Source of the DNA: a virus | Reading direction: 5' to 3' (one strand) | DNA length: 64,000 nt | IMG/VR virus record: IMGVR_UViG_3300047322_000608 | Span: 1 to 64,000 of that record | Part shown: positions 43,664-51,356 of the stretch, piece after piece | Layout: every line of letters begins with the position of its first letter | Numbering within the stretch: position 1 is the stretch's first letter | The notes under the pieces: model-generated | Seen by the model: only the letters and a program-made list of their open reading frames with translations | Told to the model about the DNA's origin: nothing | Databases searched by the model: none | Made by a program: the position numbers and the translations under genes

Positions 43664-43962
43664 ACCTTATCGTCAGCCAAATGTGTTCCTATCGCGCTGA
43701 TCAGGCCATTACAAGTCCGGCAGTAAAAATCAGGATCGTAACAGTTCAGCTCTCGGAGAACGCGTCTGCATTCCGAAAGCAGTCCAATAACCTGAGAGAA
43801 CTCCGCTGTCAGCTTATCCCGTTCAGCAATGAGCCTCTGAGCTTGGTCGCTGAGTTTGTCTCGTTCGTCAAAGACCGTCAGCACCATGAACTTGTTGTCC
43901 GCTAATTCCGCTTGCGCCTTCTCGCATTCCTTCTTCCAATACTCTTCCTGGTGGTTGCTCAT
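43660..43962 (-). CDS. Coiled-coil protein with CxxC pair
   Basis: 100 aa from ATG 43962. Residues 5-70 are a coiled coil (EEYWKKECEKAQAELADNKF, ERDKLSDQAQRLIAERDKLTAEFSQVIG). The C terminus has CYDPDFYCRTCNGLI, where CRTC and a nearby Cys may bind zinc. It has the AAAGGAACA ribosome-binding element (43969-43977) otherwise seen in the + arm, and also overlaps the resolvase stop by ATGA. No family recognised. Confidence 0.6.
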   Translation of the reverse strand: MSNHQEEYWKKECEKAQAELADNKFMVLTVFDERDKLSDQAQRLIAERDKLTAEFSQVIGLLSECRRVLRELNCYDPDFYCRTCNGLISAIGTHLADDKV

Positions 43963-44414
43963 ACTCTCTGTTCCTTTCGTTTTGAAAATGCTACGCAGAC
44001 GGCTAATGCTTGCCATTCATCCCCGGCTAACCCGTAGGTCTTGCCTGGGGTTTTCTTCTTTCCGGGCGGACCGAGCAGGTCGATCAATCGTTGACGTATG
44101 GCCGCATCGTTTGCCTTGACCGATTGGCAGAGGGTAGTCTTGATCTCCTGACGATAGATCATGTGGAAGCTCGCACCTACCCACCGGCAGTATTCGCAGT
44201 ATCGGCCAACCCAAAGGACCGTCTGAAACACTTCGGCTCCTACGGGCATGCCAAAGCTCTGCACCATCTCACAGACCACGGTGCCCCCTTCGGCGAACGC
44301 CAGCATGGCATCGAAGTTATCGTACTTGCCATGTCCTAGTATCTCCTCGGTCGCGGTATCGTAGATCACAACCGCGCTCTGGGTTGTGCCAGGATCAATG
44401 CCAACGATGATCAT
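43959..44414 (-). CDS. RuvC-like Holliday junction resolvase
   Basis: 151 aa. Begins IIVGIDPGTTQSAVVIYD, the RNase H-fold first strand with catalytic Asp7; a second acidic residue is in VVCEMVQSFG (E49) and the C-terminal GDEWQALAVCVAF provides the last acid(s), matching the RuvC pattern. Length is typical (RuvC about 170 aa). Phage RuvC-like enzymes resolve branched DNA before packaging. It lies in the replication/recombination cluster between a hypothetical and a coiled-coil gene. Confidence 0.8.
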   Translation of the reverse strand: MIIVGIDPGTTQSAVVIYDTATEEILGHGKYDNFDAMLAFAEGGTVVCEMVQSFGMPVGAEVFQTVLWVGRYCEYCRWVGASFHMIYRQEIKTTLCQSVKANDAAIRQRLIDLLGPPGKKKTPGKTYGLAGDEWQALAVCVAFSKRKEQRV

Positions 44415-44827
44415 ATCTCAGACTCGGCAAACTTTCGCCGGAAAGGACTCTTTTCATTCCCTGGTGGAGTTGCTGGGTATCCGGTTTTGGAATCGATAAC
44501 GGTGTAACCGGCTTCCTTTAACGCTCTCCTTAAAAATGAGAAGCCGCAGTTGGATCCCAGCCACTGGATCATCGTGGCGGCGACAAACCTTTCCGAAGCT
44601 GTGACGTTGTGCTGATGTCCGCGATTAGAGAACAGAGCTTGCATCAAACCAACACCGTGATGGCTGGAATTGTTGGTAGCGTTTTCTTCCTGCCAGAGTT
44701 CTGCGAACGCTTTCTCGAGATTGTTCCACTTCGTCCGCTCGTAGTAGTCGCCACGATTCTTCATGCCAAGGTTATGCTTGTCCAGGTTGGTCATTGGCAG
44801 GAAGCTCGTTTGCGATTGCTGGCTCAT
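44411..44827 (-). CDS. Hypothetical protein in recombination cluster
   Basis: 138 aa from ATG 44827 (ATGA overlap with the nuclease gene). Features: NLGMKNRGDYYERTKWNNLEKAFAELWQEENA, a His-rich SSHHGVGLMQALFSNRGHQHNVTA stretch, then ERFVAATMIQWLGSNCGFSFLRRALKEAGYTV. Probably a small alpha/beta protein; no family recognised. Its tight coupling with the PD-(D/E)XK nuclease and the resolvase suggests a DNA-processing partner. Confidence 0.6.
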   Translation of the reverse strand: MSQQSQTSFLPMTNLDKHNLGMKNRGDYYERTKWNNLEKAFAELWQEENATNNSSHHGVGLMQALFSNRGHQHNVTASERFVAATMIQWLGSNCGFSFLRRALKEAGYTVIDSKTGYPATPPGNEKSPFRRKFAESEI

Positions 44828-46053
44828 GGCAGCTTCTGGAGTGATGCGCTGACCGGGATGGGCCGAGTTGTTCCAGCCAGAACCTCCGCCACCTTTGCAT
44901 CCAACGCTTGCCCCTTGAGCTTGGACTTGGCGCGCACCAAGCCGATGACTTCTTTTTTGGTGATCGAGCAGAGCTGCGTGAATTGCAGCACGCCGATCGA
45001 CCATTCGGCTGAGCATCTGGCGTAGACGGTGCTGATGTCTTCGACCTTGGACCTTGGCGTGTTCGGTTTCAATCCCCATCCTGGGACGCTGGCAGGATCG
45101 ATTCTCAGCCTGCGCTTGGCTTCGGTCTGCGCCAGGTCGCAGGCATCTCGCAAGGCCGGGACCCAGGCCAGCAGCTTTGCCATGGCAGCAGGAGGAAGCG
45201 CGGAAATCCCCAGCTCAAGTTCGGACTTGTTTGGCGGCTTGGCAACGTGCTCAACGATCGTGATCATGGCCGCTTGCTGAGCGATCTCGTACTCCGGACA
45301 AATCAGCTTGCCGCGACAATGATGGCACTGGACTGGACCGGCTGTTCGTTTGGCGGCCGGGTCCATCATGGCAGCAATGTCCATGTGCATTTCCATGACG
45401 GCCATCTGGATCGCGTCGGCATCGTAAACTGTGGGTGTTGGGTTCAACGTCTTGGCTGGTTGATTGAGATAGGCCGTAGCAGACCGGATCTCGCTGTAGC
45501 CCAGAGTCTGCGCGTTCACCGCAATCAACGCGATGTAGCGGCGGATCTGAACGTTAAGCGGCGCTTCGTCGTGATGGCCCCAGAGCCCTTTCAAGTCCGC
45601 TACCAGGATGTCCGCAGGCCCCCCTTCGTTGCCACGGATCCAGACTGCATCCGTTTGCCCGGAGTAACGCGGCTCACCTTGCGAATCACTAAGCCACCAG
45701 CGGGACTCCCGCATTTCGAGCAGCGGCAAGGCTGGCTCCAGGTCAGCGCCGATGCTCGTGAGCCAGGCATCCTTCATCTTCGTATCGACCCGCAGCGCTT
45801 TCTCGGCGCGATCGATCTCAGCCTGGGTTGCGCCTGGAGATTCCTTCCCGGCGTAGAGCAAATGGATGCGCTTGCCCGCTTCACGATCTCGGTCGATGTC
45901 TTCCGCGAACTCTTCCGCATCTTCTTCCGGTTCGACCTCCGGACAGACTGTGTACCACTGCTTCTGCAGTTGGAATCGGCCGGCGCAAAGGGAGTCCTCC
46001 AGGGCAGAAGAGCCAGAGGGGAGGCCAAGGCGTTCATCAATTGGTTGGGTCAT
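44824..46053 (-). CDS. PD-(D/E)XK exonuclease, Cas4/DUF2800-like
   Basis: 409 aa from ATG 46053. Nuclease core: Asp in YSGQTDAVW and the DLK of ILVADLKGLWGHH form a D...DxK site, followed by VQIRRYIALIAVNAQTLGYSEIRSATAYL, the usual helix after the active site. CHHCRGKLICPEY downstream could supply Cys ligands for an Fe-S cluster as in Cas4-like enzymes. The C-terminal 130 residues are helical. Neighbouring an annealing-protein candidate, it probably makes 3' ssDNA tails for recombination. Alternative ATG 46089 is possible; the chosen start has GGAGAG 12 nt upstream. Confidence 0.7.
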   Translation of the reverse strand: MTQPIDERLGLPSGSSALEDSLCAGRFQLQKQWYTVCPEVEPEEDAEEFAEDIDRDREAGKRIHLLYAGKESPGATQAEIDRAEKALRVDTKMKDAWLTSIGADLEPALPLLEMRESRWWLSDSQGEPRYSGQTDAVWIRGNEGGPADILVADLKGLWGHHDEAPLNVQIRRYIALIAVNAQTLGYSEIRSATAYLNQPAKTLNPTPTVYDADAIQMAVMEMHMDIAAMMDPAAKRTAGPVQCHHCRGKLICPEYEIAQQAAMITIVEHVAKPPNKSELELGISALPPAAMAKLLAWVPALRDACDLAQTEAKRRLRIDPASVPGWGLKPNTPRSKVEDISTVYARCSAEWSIGVLQFTQLCSITKKEVIGLVRAKSKLKGQALDAKVAEVLAGTTRPIPVSASLQKLP

Positions 46054-46151
46054 AGTTGGTGCCGTCTCTCCGAGCTGCCACGCTCCCATTGAGTCGCTGG
46101 TGTACGGCCAGCCAAAGGGTATCGTTCGCGTTCTCCGTTTCGGCCGAAAGG

Positions 46152-47423
46152 TTACTTCGCTTTGAACGTCTTGATTGCCGCGCCAATACCCTTCTTGTTC
46201 GACGTGAAGAAGGATGCCTTGTCGTCCGGCACATCCTCCCACCGGTTCGGCGGAGTCGCTTTGAACCAGGGCATCGGCGTGCTCTTCCCCCAGTTTTTGA
46301 AGTCGTCGAACGTGTAACCCATTTCCAGGATGACGTCGCGCAGCTTAGCCTGGGCATCCGTGATGACGGGCTGCGGCGGCTCCGGTTTGGTTTCTTGAAC
46401 AGGCTCAGTCGCAGGTTCAGTCTGCAACTCAGGCGGCAACGTGGCAGGTTCTGGTTCGGGCTCGGGTGCAATGGTGATAGCACTGACCTGAGTCGTTGGC
46501 GGCTCGGCGTGACCCGTGACATTCGTTTGCGCGGGCTCGGGTTCAGACGGTTTGGTTTCAGGAACGACCGCTGCGGGAGCTGGCGCAGGCTTCGTCTTGG
46601 CTTCCTTCTTGGGATTTACCTTCTGCTCTGGCTGCTCTTGTTCCTTCTTCGCGGGATGTTCGAACAGTGGCTTGGTTGGCTCGAGTAACGGGAACGCCTC
46701 GTCAACGGTCTGGTCCCCTTCCTTGATAGCCGTCCTGAGACCGGTCAGCGTTTCCAGTTGCTCCAGTCCGACGTCCTCTTCGCCCACCACTCCGAGCACG
46801 GCGAACACCCTAGCCTTGTCGATCTTTAAGCTGGTAACCCATGACATGGCTTTGGTCCGTCGAATCTTTAATGTCTCCGCCGTGCCAATTGCAACAAGCT
46901 TCGCTTTCTCGATAAGCGGCTTGAGTAGGGCCTTCGGCACAACCCGGAAGATCGCGTCCCTCAACGCCTTGCTGATCGTCGCGTTCGCGATCATGATGGC
47001 CATATCCTCGTTGTATGGCCTACCGTCCGAGTAGGTTGTCTTGGCTTGCTTCTCGACCGCAATGAAGTTGTTCGTCTCCAGGTCGTGGCAGACCGCGCGC
47101 ACACTCACCCTGGTTGGAGTGTAGCCTGAGATTTGAACGGCGCTTCTCAAGTTGCCGTAGCAGGAGGCAACGATCTCTGCCATCCGGATGCTCTCGCCTT
47201 CGATCGCTTTACCGCCACGGGTGATCTTGAACAGGCAGCTCGCCGCGGTGTCTTCGTCAAGCGTCACCATCGCCTCAGCCCGTTTGTAAAACTGCTGGAG
47301 GCTTCTCGGGAATTGGTGGGCTGTGCTGATCTGAACGTCGATCTCCGCTCTGGTGATGCTCTCGATCGGAGCGACTTCAAGCTCGAACTTCCCGTCTTTA
47401 ACTTCTTCGGTCTCGTTATTCAT
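46152..47423 (-). CDS. Single-strand annealing/recombination protein candidate
   Basis: 423 aa from ATG 47423, right after the stop of the RHH gene (TAATATG). Residues 40-220 contain a block I recall from phage recombination cassettes: LFKITRGGKAIEGESIRMAEIVASCYGNLRSAVQISGYTPTRVSVRAVCHDLETNNF, EDMAIMIANATISKALRDAIFRVVPKALLKPLIEKA. A long Pro/Glu/Thr-rich disordered linker (260-370) leads to a small C-terminal domain. Followed by a PD-(D/E)XK nuclease, the usual annealase-exonuclease pairing. The assignment rests on context and remembered pattern, so it is provisional. Confidence 0.55.
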   Translation of the reverse strand: MNNETEEVKDGKFELEVAPIESITRAEIDVQISTAHQFPRSLQQFYKRAEAMVTLDEDTAASCLFKITRGGKAIEGESIRMAEIVASCYGNLRSAVQISGYTPTRVSVRAVCHDLETNNFIAVEKQAKTTYSDGRPYNEDMAIMIANATISKALRDAIFRVVPKALLKPLIEKAKLVAIGTAETLKIRRTKAMSWVTSLKIDKARVFAVLGVVGEEDVGLEQLETLTGLRTAIKEGDQTVDEAFPLLEPTKPLFEHPAKKEQEQPEQKVNPKKEAKTKPAPAPAAVVPETKPSEPEPAQTNVTGHAEPPTTQVSAITIAPEPEPEPATLPPELQTEPATEPVQETKPEPPQPVITDAQAKLRDVILEMGYTFDDFKNWGKSTPMPWFKATPPNRWEDVPDDKASFFTSNKKGIGAAIKTFKAK

Positions 47424-47424
47424 A

Positions 47425-47610
47425 TTATCGATTGCTGAGCTGTTCACGGATCGCATCGCTCACCGTAAACTTCCTGCCTGGATGGAGCTGCCGTTCCTTG
47501 ATGACGGCCTGGTTAAGGCTTTCCCAAACCTCAATCGGGATCTTGACCCCAACCGTTCTCATCGCTTGCTTGGGCGCGTCCGGCCCGGGTTTACTTTGCT
47601 TGCGTCTCAT
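47425..47610 (-). CDS. Ribbon-helix-helix transcriptional regulator candidate
   Basis: 61 aa. Basic N terminus, then an RTVGVKIPIEVWESLNQAVIKERQ strand-helix and KFTVSDAIREQL second helix: the compact Arc/CopG/MetJ-like RHH plan. It is the first gene of the minus arm and sits directly beside the divergent promoter-like sequences (47621-47701), so it is well placed to autoregulate and to control the switch between arms. DNA targets are unknown. Confidence 0.65.
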   Translation of the reverse strand: MRRKQSKPGPDAPKQAMRTVGVKIPIEVWESLNQAVIKERQLHPGRKFTVSDAIREQLSNR

Positions 47611-47620
47611 GTTGAGCCCA

Positions 47621-47650
47621 ACCGTAGCGCATGAACGTTTACGCTGTCAA
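47621..47650 (-). promoter_or_regulatory. Promoter-like sequence for minus arm
   Basis: On the minus strand a perfect -35 TTGACA (47645-47650) is followed after 18 nt by TACGGT (47621-47626), a weak -10 keeping TA and final T. It would drive the RHH gene at 47610 and the operon behind it. It faces away from a similar element on the + strand across an AT-rich centre (47651-47671). Confidence 0.5.
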
Positions 47651-47671
47651 ATAGAATTTAATACTTATCGC

Positions 47672-47701
47672 TTGACGGCCTTCTCGGTGCGGGTGTATTG
47701 C
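47672..47701 (+). promoter_or_regulatory. Promoter-like sequence for plus arm
   Basis: TTGACG (47672-47677) then 18 nt then TATTGC (47696-47701). A start site about 7 nt after the -10 would fall at 47708-47709, only 2-3 nt before the ATG at 47711, making the first + transcript nearly leaderless. The context CGCTTGACGGC is repeated at 60329-60339. Confidence 0.45.
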
Positions 47702-47710
47702 TACTGGCAG

Positions 47711-48004
47711 ATGAGAGAACCATTAACTTTGCCGCAAGTAAAACGAGTCCTGGAGTCGGCCTCCCAAAACCCGATCGACCCTAACCTGGCTGAGATGATC
47801 CCACGCGATCTGCTCAACTACATTCAATCCGCGCCTGATGTTATCGCTCACTTGAGCCACCTTGAAGTAACGATCGGCAAGCGCGAGAAGGATTTCCAAG
47901 ACCTGAACCTGGCCTTGGTCGATTACGCTAACCAGAGCGGGGCCGGCCAGATGATGCTGGACAACTTGAAGCTCTGCCTGGATCAGGTTCGGATGCGGAG
48001 GTAG
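47711..48004 (+). CDS. First plus-arm gene, helical hypothetical
   Basis: 97 aa from ATG 47711. Helical with LPQVKRVLESASQNP, LAEMIPRDLLNYIQSAPDVIAHLSHLEVTIGKREKDFQDLNLALVDYANQ. No family recognised; size and position at an early promoter suggest a host-takeover or regulatory protein. No Shine-Dalgarno is visible before the ATG, consistent with leaderless or promoter-proximal initiation. Longer in-frame readings upstream cross the regulatory region and are rejected. Confidence 0.55.
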   Translation: MREPLTLPQVKRVLESASQNPIDPNLAEMIPRDLLNYIQSAPDVIAHLSHLEVTIGKREKDFQDLNLALVDYANQSGAGQMMLDNLKLCLDQVRMRR

Positions 48005-48008
48005 AGGC

Positions 48009-48500
48009 ATGAAGCACGTCATCGAATCCTTCTGCATCGACGGTTGCGGCGGAGCGATCTCGCTGATCGACGAGCGGCCCGGGAAAAGCGATCACTGGGA
48101 TTGGAAGTCTCAAATGGCGCACGGCCTGATTCCTCCGCTCCCGTTACCAGCAGAGTTTGTCCGGGTCACCCAGCGCGGTAGTAAGCCATCCGTGTTCTTT
48201 GACGAGTGCAGCCAACGGCATCCAGCAGCCGCATCCAAGTTTACTGCCTGTGAACGGTCGGCATCGGCGCAGGCTCACATCAAACAGTGGGCATTTGTAG
48301 CAGGCCTTCAGCCTTCGGAACCGGAGCGCGCGATGCGTTCGGAGTTTTGGGATTACCGCAAGGATCTCTTTCAAAAGGTTCAGGCGCTCACGCCAGCCCA
48401 GCTCGCGCAGTTCTTCAACCAGGACCGCGCGCCATTGCCGGTAACGTTCCAGGCGGAGGCCAAGCGGTTGGAAATTTATCTGCACGATTGGAGTATATGA
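48009..48500 (+). CDS. Hypothetical protein
   Basis: 163 aa with GGAGG/AGAGG ahead of the ATG, 4 nt after the previous stop. N terminus KHVIESFCIDGCGGAISLIDERPGK, a central basic stretch with scattered Cys (DECSQRHPAAASKFTACERSASAQAH), C-terminal helices (FWDYRKDLFQKVQALTPAQLAQFFNQ). Scattered Cys/His might bind a metal. No family recognised. Confidence 0.6.
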   Translation: MKHVIESFCIDGCGGAISLIDERPGKSDHWDWKSQMAHGLIPPLPLPAEFVRVTQRGSKPSVFFDECSQRHPAAASKFTACERSASAQAHIKQWAFVAGLQPSEPERAMRSEFWDYRKDLFQKVQALTPAQLAQFFNQDRAPLPVTFQAEAKRLEIYLHDWSI

Positions 48501-48871
48501 CAGCGTTTATGAAAGCGATAATGATTGTTGTGTTGGCTATAGGAACCTTCCTGCTTGCGAAGCGAACTGCCCAGCTTGACACGACCACCAAGCTGCTGCG
48601 CGCGAACACAGCCATGCTGGAGAAGACGACCAAGAACCTGAACTCCTGCCTCGATGCGAGAGAGTCCGATATGGCCTTAACTCGATCTGCTCTGGACGAA
48701 GTGAAACAATGGAAAAGTCTCTACGACAGCCTGGCCACGAATGCTTTCCTTCAAGCGCAGACGAACAAGTTCATGACCGTGAAGTTGAACGGGTCCAAAG
48801 ATCTGATCTACGCTCGCATGATCGACAACGGTCAGGCAGTGGAAATCGGCCGACTGAGTGATCCCAAGTAA
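48497..48871 (+). CDS. N-terminally anchored coiled-coil protein
   Basis: 124 aa from ATG 48497 (ATGA overlap). One N-terminal transmembrane helix (FMKAIMIVVLAIGTFLLAKR), then a coiled coil (LLRANTAMLEKTTKNLNSCLDARESDMALTRSALDEVKQWKSLYDSL) and a small C-terminal part. The topology matches an inner-membrane spanin (Rz-like), but no lysis genes are adjacent, so a general periplasmic coiled-coil role is equally possible. Confidence 0.6.
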   Translation: MTAFMKAIMIVVLAIGTFLLAKRTAQLDTTTKLLRANTAMLEKTTKNLNSCLDARESDMALTRSALDEVKQWKSLYDSLATNAFLQAQTNKFMTVKLNGSKDLIYARMIDNGQAVEIGRLSDPK

Positions 48872-48881
48872 ACCCCACCCT

Positions 48882-49064
48882 ATGCCGAGTCCGTTCCCAA
48901 CCCCTGAACAGGTCCGCGATCTCTGCCGAAAGTTCGGCGTCACGATCAAACCCCCGCTCACCCAGGTCCAACTGAACAAAGCCGAGCACGGCAAGCAAAG
49001 CCGCCGCGGCAAAACCAAAATCAACCGTTACCTCAACCAACTGAAGCAATCCGAATCCCCATGA
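48882..49064 (+). CDS. Small basic hypothetical protein
   Basis: 60 aa from ATG 48882. PTPEQVRDLCRKFGVTIKPPLTQVQLNKAEHGKQSRRGKTK: a short helix, then a basic tail, so nucleic-acid binding is possible. No Shine-Dalgarno is visible; an in-frame GTG at 48858 would overlap the previous gene. ATGA overlap with the following secreted protein supports it as a real gene. Confidence 0.5.
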   Translation: MPSPFPTPEQVRDLCRKFGVTIKPPLTQVQLNKAEHGKQSRRGKTKINRYLNQLKQSESP

Positions 49065-49450
49065 AAGCCATTGCCATCGCCAGCTTCCTCGTTGTCTCCG
49101 CCGCGCTCGCCGCTCCTACCAACGAGACCAAGACCAACTCTGTCGCTGCCAGCAGCATCACCAACGCGCCGGTCATCTCGCTCTTGACTGTTACGAACGA
49201 CACCGTTTTCTTTAACGGGAAAGCGATCGGCCGCGTGACAGGCGGGACTAACTTCGTTCCCGTCCCCAACATCCAAGAGCTGAGCCAGACCTACGAGAAC
49301 GGATTTAACGTAGGCGTCCGATACGGCGCCACGGCAGTCAAGCGCAACCCGGACGTGGCCGAATGGGATGTGCTAATCAGGATTTCCAAGATCATGCTGG
49401 ATGCCGACGTTCGTAAACCACAACCGCAGCCGGCCGCTCAGGCAAAATAA
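49061..49450 (+). CDS. Secreted hypothetical protein with signal peptide
   Basis: 129 aa. Sec signal: K2, hydrophobic AIAIASFLVVSAALA and an ALA|A site near residue 17. The mature part has TNDTVFFNGKAIGRVTGGTNFVPVPNIQE (beta) then an alpha stretch. Coupled by ATGA upstream and TAATG downstream to another secreted protein. Probably acts in the periplasm or at the surface, for example in superinfection exclusion; this is inference from export only. Confidence 0.65.
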   Translation: MKAIAIASFLVVSAALAAPTNETKTNSVAASSITNAPVISLLTVTNDTVFFNGKAIGRVTGGTNFVPVPNIQELSQTYENGFNVGVRYGATAVKRNPDVAEWDVLIRISKIMLDADVRKPQPQPAAQAK

Positions 49451-49923
49451 TGAAAACCATCCTGATAACCCTGCTCCTCCTTGCCGCCACTCCGCTCCGC
49501 TCAGACAACCTGCCGCTCGCCACAAAATGGAGCGGCGGAAATCTCTGGATCTCCAGCGCCGGCGTAAACCAGTACCCCATCTGGATCGAGGAACCGTTTT
49601 CCTACCGGCTGGAAGGAATACTGACCAACTTCGTGACCAACGTTGTCTCCGTTATGGACCGGGATCCAGGCATCAAATGCCCGGTGTGCAACGGGCCGGC
49701 TCACCATTTGTGCCGAGAGACTGTTTGCGAAGTGACCCCGCGTTACACCCTGCGCATCTGCACCAGCGGCAAGGATGGAACATCCCGAACCAACGACGCG
49801 CTCTTGGCTAAGGGAGGGTCGTTCACCATCACCACGACCAACCTGGTTGATCGCACTGTGCCGCCACTGGTGCTGACGAATATTGTCATGACTCCGACCA
49901 ATTACATCATCTTGTCCAGGTAA
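49450..49923 (+). CDS. Secreted Cys-containing hypothetical protein
   Basis: 157 aa. Signal peptide KTILITLLLLAATPLRS with likely cleavage before DN near residue 19. Mature region has CPVC (about residue 77), then HHLCRETVC, i.e. a possible zinc knuckle or disulfide set, and Thr/Asn-rich beta ends (LVLTNIVMTPTNYIIL). Same compositional style as the exported fibre-like proteins at 1.2-6.4 kb. TAATG overlap with the preceding secreted gene. Confidence 0.65.
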   Translation: MKTILITLLLLAATPLRSDNLPLATKWSGGNLWISSAGVNQYPIWIEEPFSYRLEGILTNFVTNVVSVMDRDPGIKCPVCNGPAHHLCRETVCEVTPRYTLRICTSGKDGTSRTNDALLAKGGSFTITTTNLVDRTVPPLVLTNIVMTPTNYIILSR

Positions 49924-49930
49924 ACATTCC

Positions 49931-51028
49931 ATGTCACTCACCCTCACCGTTAGCAGCCTGAACGGACACGACTTGTCCGCGACCCGCGGCAACCCCTTCC
50001 ATCCGTTTAAGACGATCGCAGCAGCCCTGGCTCAGACCCGGGACGGAGATCGACTCGAGATCCGAGACGGGCCTTACGCCGAACAGGGATTGGTCCTGCG
50101 TTACGTTAACGGCGTAACCATTGCCGGCATTGGGCAACCCGTCATCACCGCATCAACCCGCGGGCATATTCTGCGTATCAACAGTTGCAACGACCTTTCC
50201 GTTACCGGCCTGAAGTTCAACGGCACGGGCCCGATCACCGAACCGAACGAGCTTTACTTCGCGCTCGTCGAGTTGCAGAGCGTCAACGATCGGCTCTCCT
50301 TTTCCGATTGCCAGTTCACCAACTCCGGCAATCACGGCCTGGCGCATCTCGCTGGCCCCAGGACCAGCAGCAACGTGACGGTCGATCGCTGCTCCTTCGA
50401 ACGTGGCGGCAATTACGGCCGAACCCAAAACCTGATCTGGGATGGCGCCGCTATCGCAGTCGGAGGCATCGGCATCCGCATAAGACGGACACGGATCAAG
50501 GACTGGCCCCGCGGCATAGAATTCGAGAATCCCTACGGAGATTGCACCTTTTACGTGGACAACTGCGACGTCTCCGAGTGCGCGCATGCCGGCCTCTTTA
50601 TCACTCCAACCGGACCGCAGAACAACATCTCCCGGCAACACTTTACCGGGAAGATCCTTAACTCAAGGTTCACGAACGGTAAGAAAGTCCCGGGCGGCTT
50701 CCTGGCCTCTGGCATGGTGATCTCTGGCGGCCAAGACGTGCTCCTCTCCGGCAATACCGTTTCGGATTTCCCTGACGGCTGCGGCATCGAATGCTCCGCC
50801 AAGTGGGGCCCGCTCTCCCGCTTTATCATTTCCAATAATCACGTCACCAACATCGGCCGCTCCGGCATCTTGTTCCGGCACGGCCCAGACGGAACGAAGT
50901 CTCTCGCAGACGGCCTGGTCTGCGCCAACAACATCCTCGCCAACATCTCCGGAGCACCCATAGACTTCCTGGCCTACAACATCCAGGAGTCCTGCAACCT
51001 GCTCCCTCCGCTCCAGGTCGAGTCATGA
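49931..51028 (+). CDS. Right-handed beta-helix protein (pectate-lyase-like fold)
   Basis: 365 aa. Repeated short beta coils with Asn/Ile/Val ladders (LRINSCNDLSVTGLKFNG, LSFSDCQFTNSGNHGLAHL, VTVDRCSFERGG, CTFYVDNCDVSEC, DVLLSGNTVSDFPDGCGI, FIISNNHVTNIGRSGILF) typical of parallel beta-helices used by tailspikes, depolymerases and epimerases. N terminus has HPFKTIAAALAQTRDGDRLEIRDGPY, the classical start of such folds. No signal peptide. Being in the early/accessory arm, not with the tail genes, it may be a diffusible glycan-acting enzyme or a displaced spike. Confidence 0.75.
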   Translation: MSLTLTVSSLNGHDLSATRGNPFHPFKTIAAALAQTRDGDRLEIRDGPYAEQGLVLRYVNGVTIAGIGQPVITASTRGHILRINSCNDLSVTGLKFNGTGPITEPNELYFALVELQSVNDRLSFSDCQFTNSGNHGLAHLAGPRTSSNVTVDRCSFERGGNYGRTQNLIWDGAAIAVGGIGIRIRRTRIKDWPRGIEFENPYGDCTFYVDNCDVSECAHAGLFITPTGPQNNISRQHFTGKILNSRFTNGKKVPGGFLASGMVISGGQDVLLSGNTVSDFPDGCGIECSAKWGPLSRFIISNNHVTNIGRSGILFRHGPDGTKSLADGLVCANNILANISGAPIDFLAYNIQESCNLLPPLQVES

Positions 51029-51288
51029 AAACCAAACGCCGCTACGACGGCCGCCATGCCATTGACGGCCTATCCAAACAACGGCGCTACCAACTCCGCA
51101 AATGCGCTAGAGGCCTCTGCCCAAAGTGCGGAGCAAAACGAACTCGCTTCGCGTTGTGCGACGACTGCCATAGCAAGGACATTGAACGCAACCGCCTCCG
51201 ACACGGCCACCAACCCTGGCGCAAAGGCCACCGCGGCAGACCACCCAAGCAGCAACTTTCCGCTCCGCGCTCTGGCCCGTCGTTGTGA
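51025..51288 (+). CDS. Basic zinc-ribbon protein
   Basis: 87 aa, ATGA overlap with the beta-helix gene. CPKC (about residues 32-35) and CDDC (45-48) form a zinc knuckle in a very basic protein (KTKRRYDGRHAIDG, KQRRYQLRKCARG, RNRLRHGHQPWRKGHRGRPPK). Likely nucleic-acid binding, perhaps HNH-relic-like or a transcription modulator. Last + gene before a convergent minus-strand gene. Confidence 0.6.
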   Translation: MKTKRRYDGRHAIDGLSKQRRYQLRKCARGLCPKCGAKRTRFALCDDCHSKDIERNRLRHGHQPWRKGHRGRPPKQQLSAPRSGPSL

Positions 51289-51356
51289 CGGTGTCCTGAG
51301 CACTCACTAGTGCAGAGGTTGCGGAGCGTGAACATCCCCCTGGCGCCATTGTTGGT

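Noticed and set aside
46056-46688. Plus-strand Arg/Leu-rich frame of 210 codons
   Set aside because: Antisense to the Pro/Glu-rich linker of the annealing-protein candidate.
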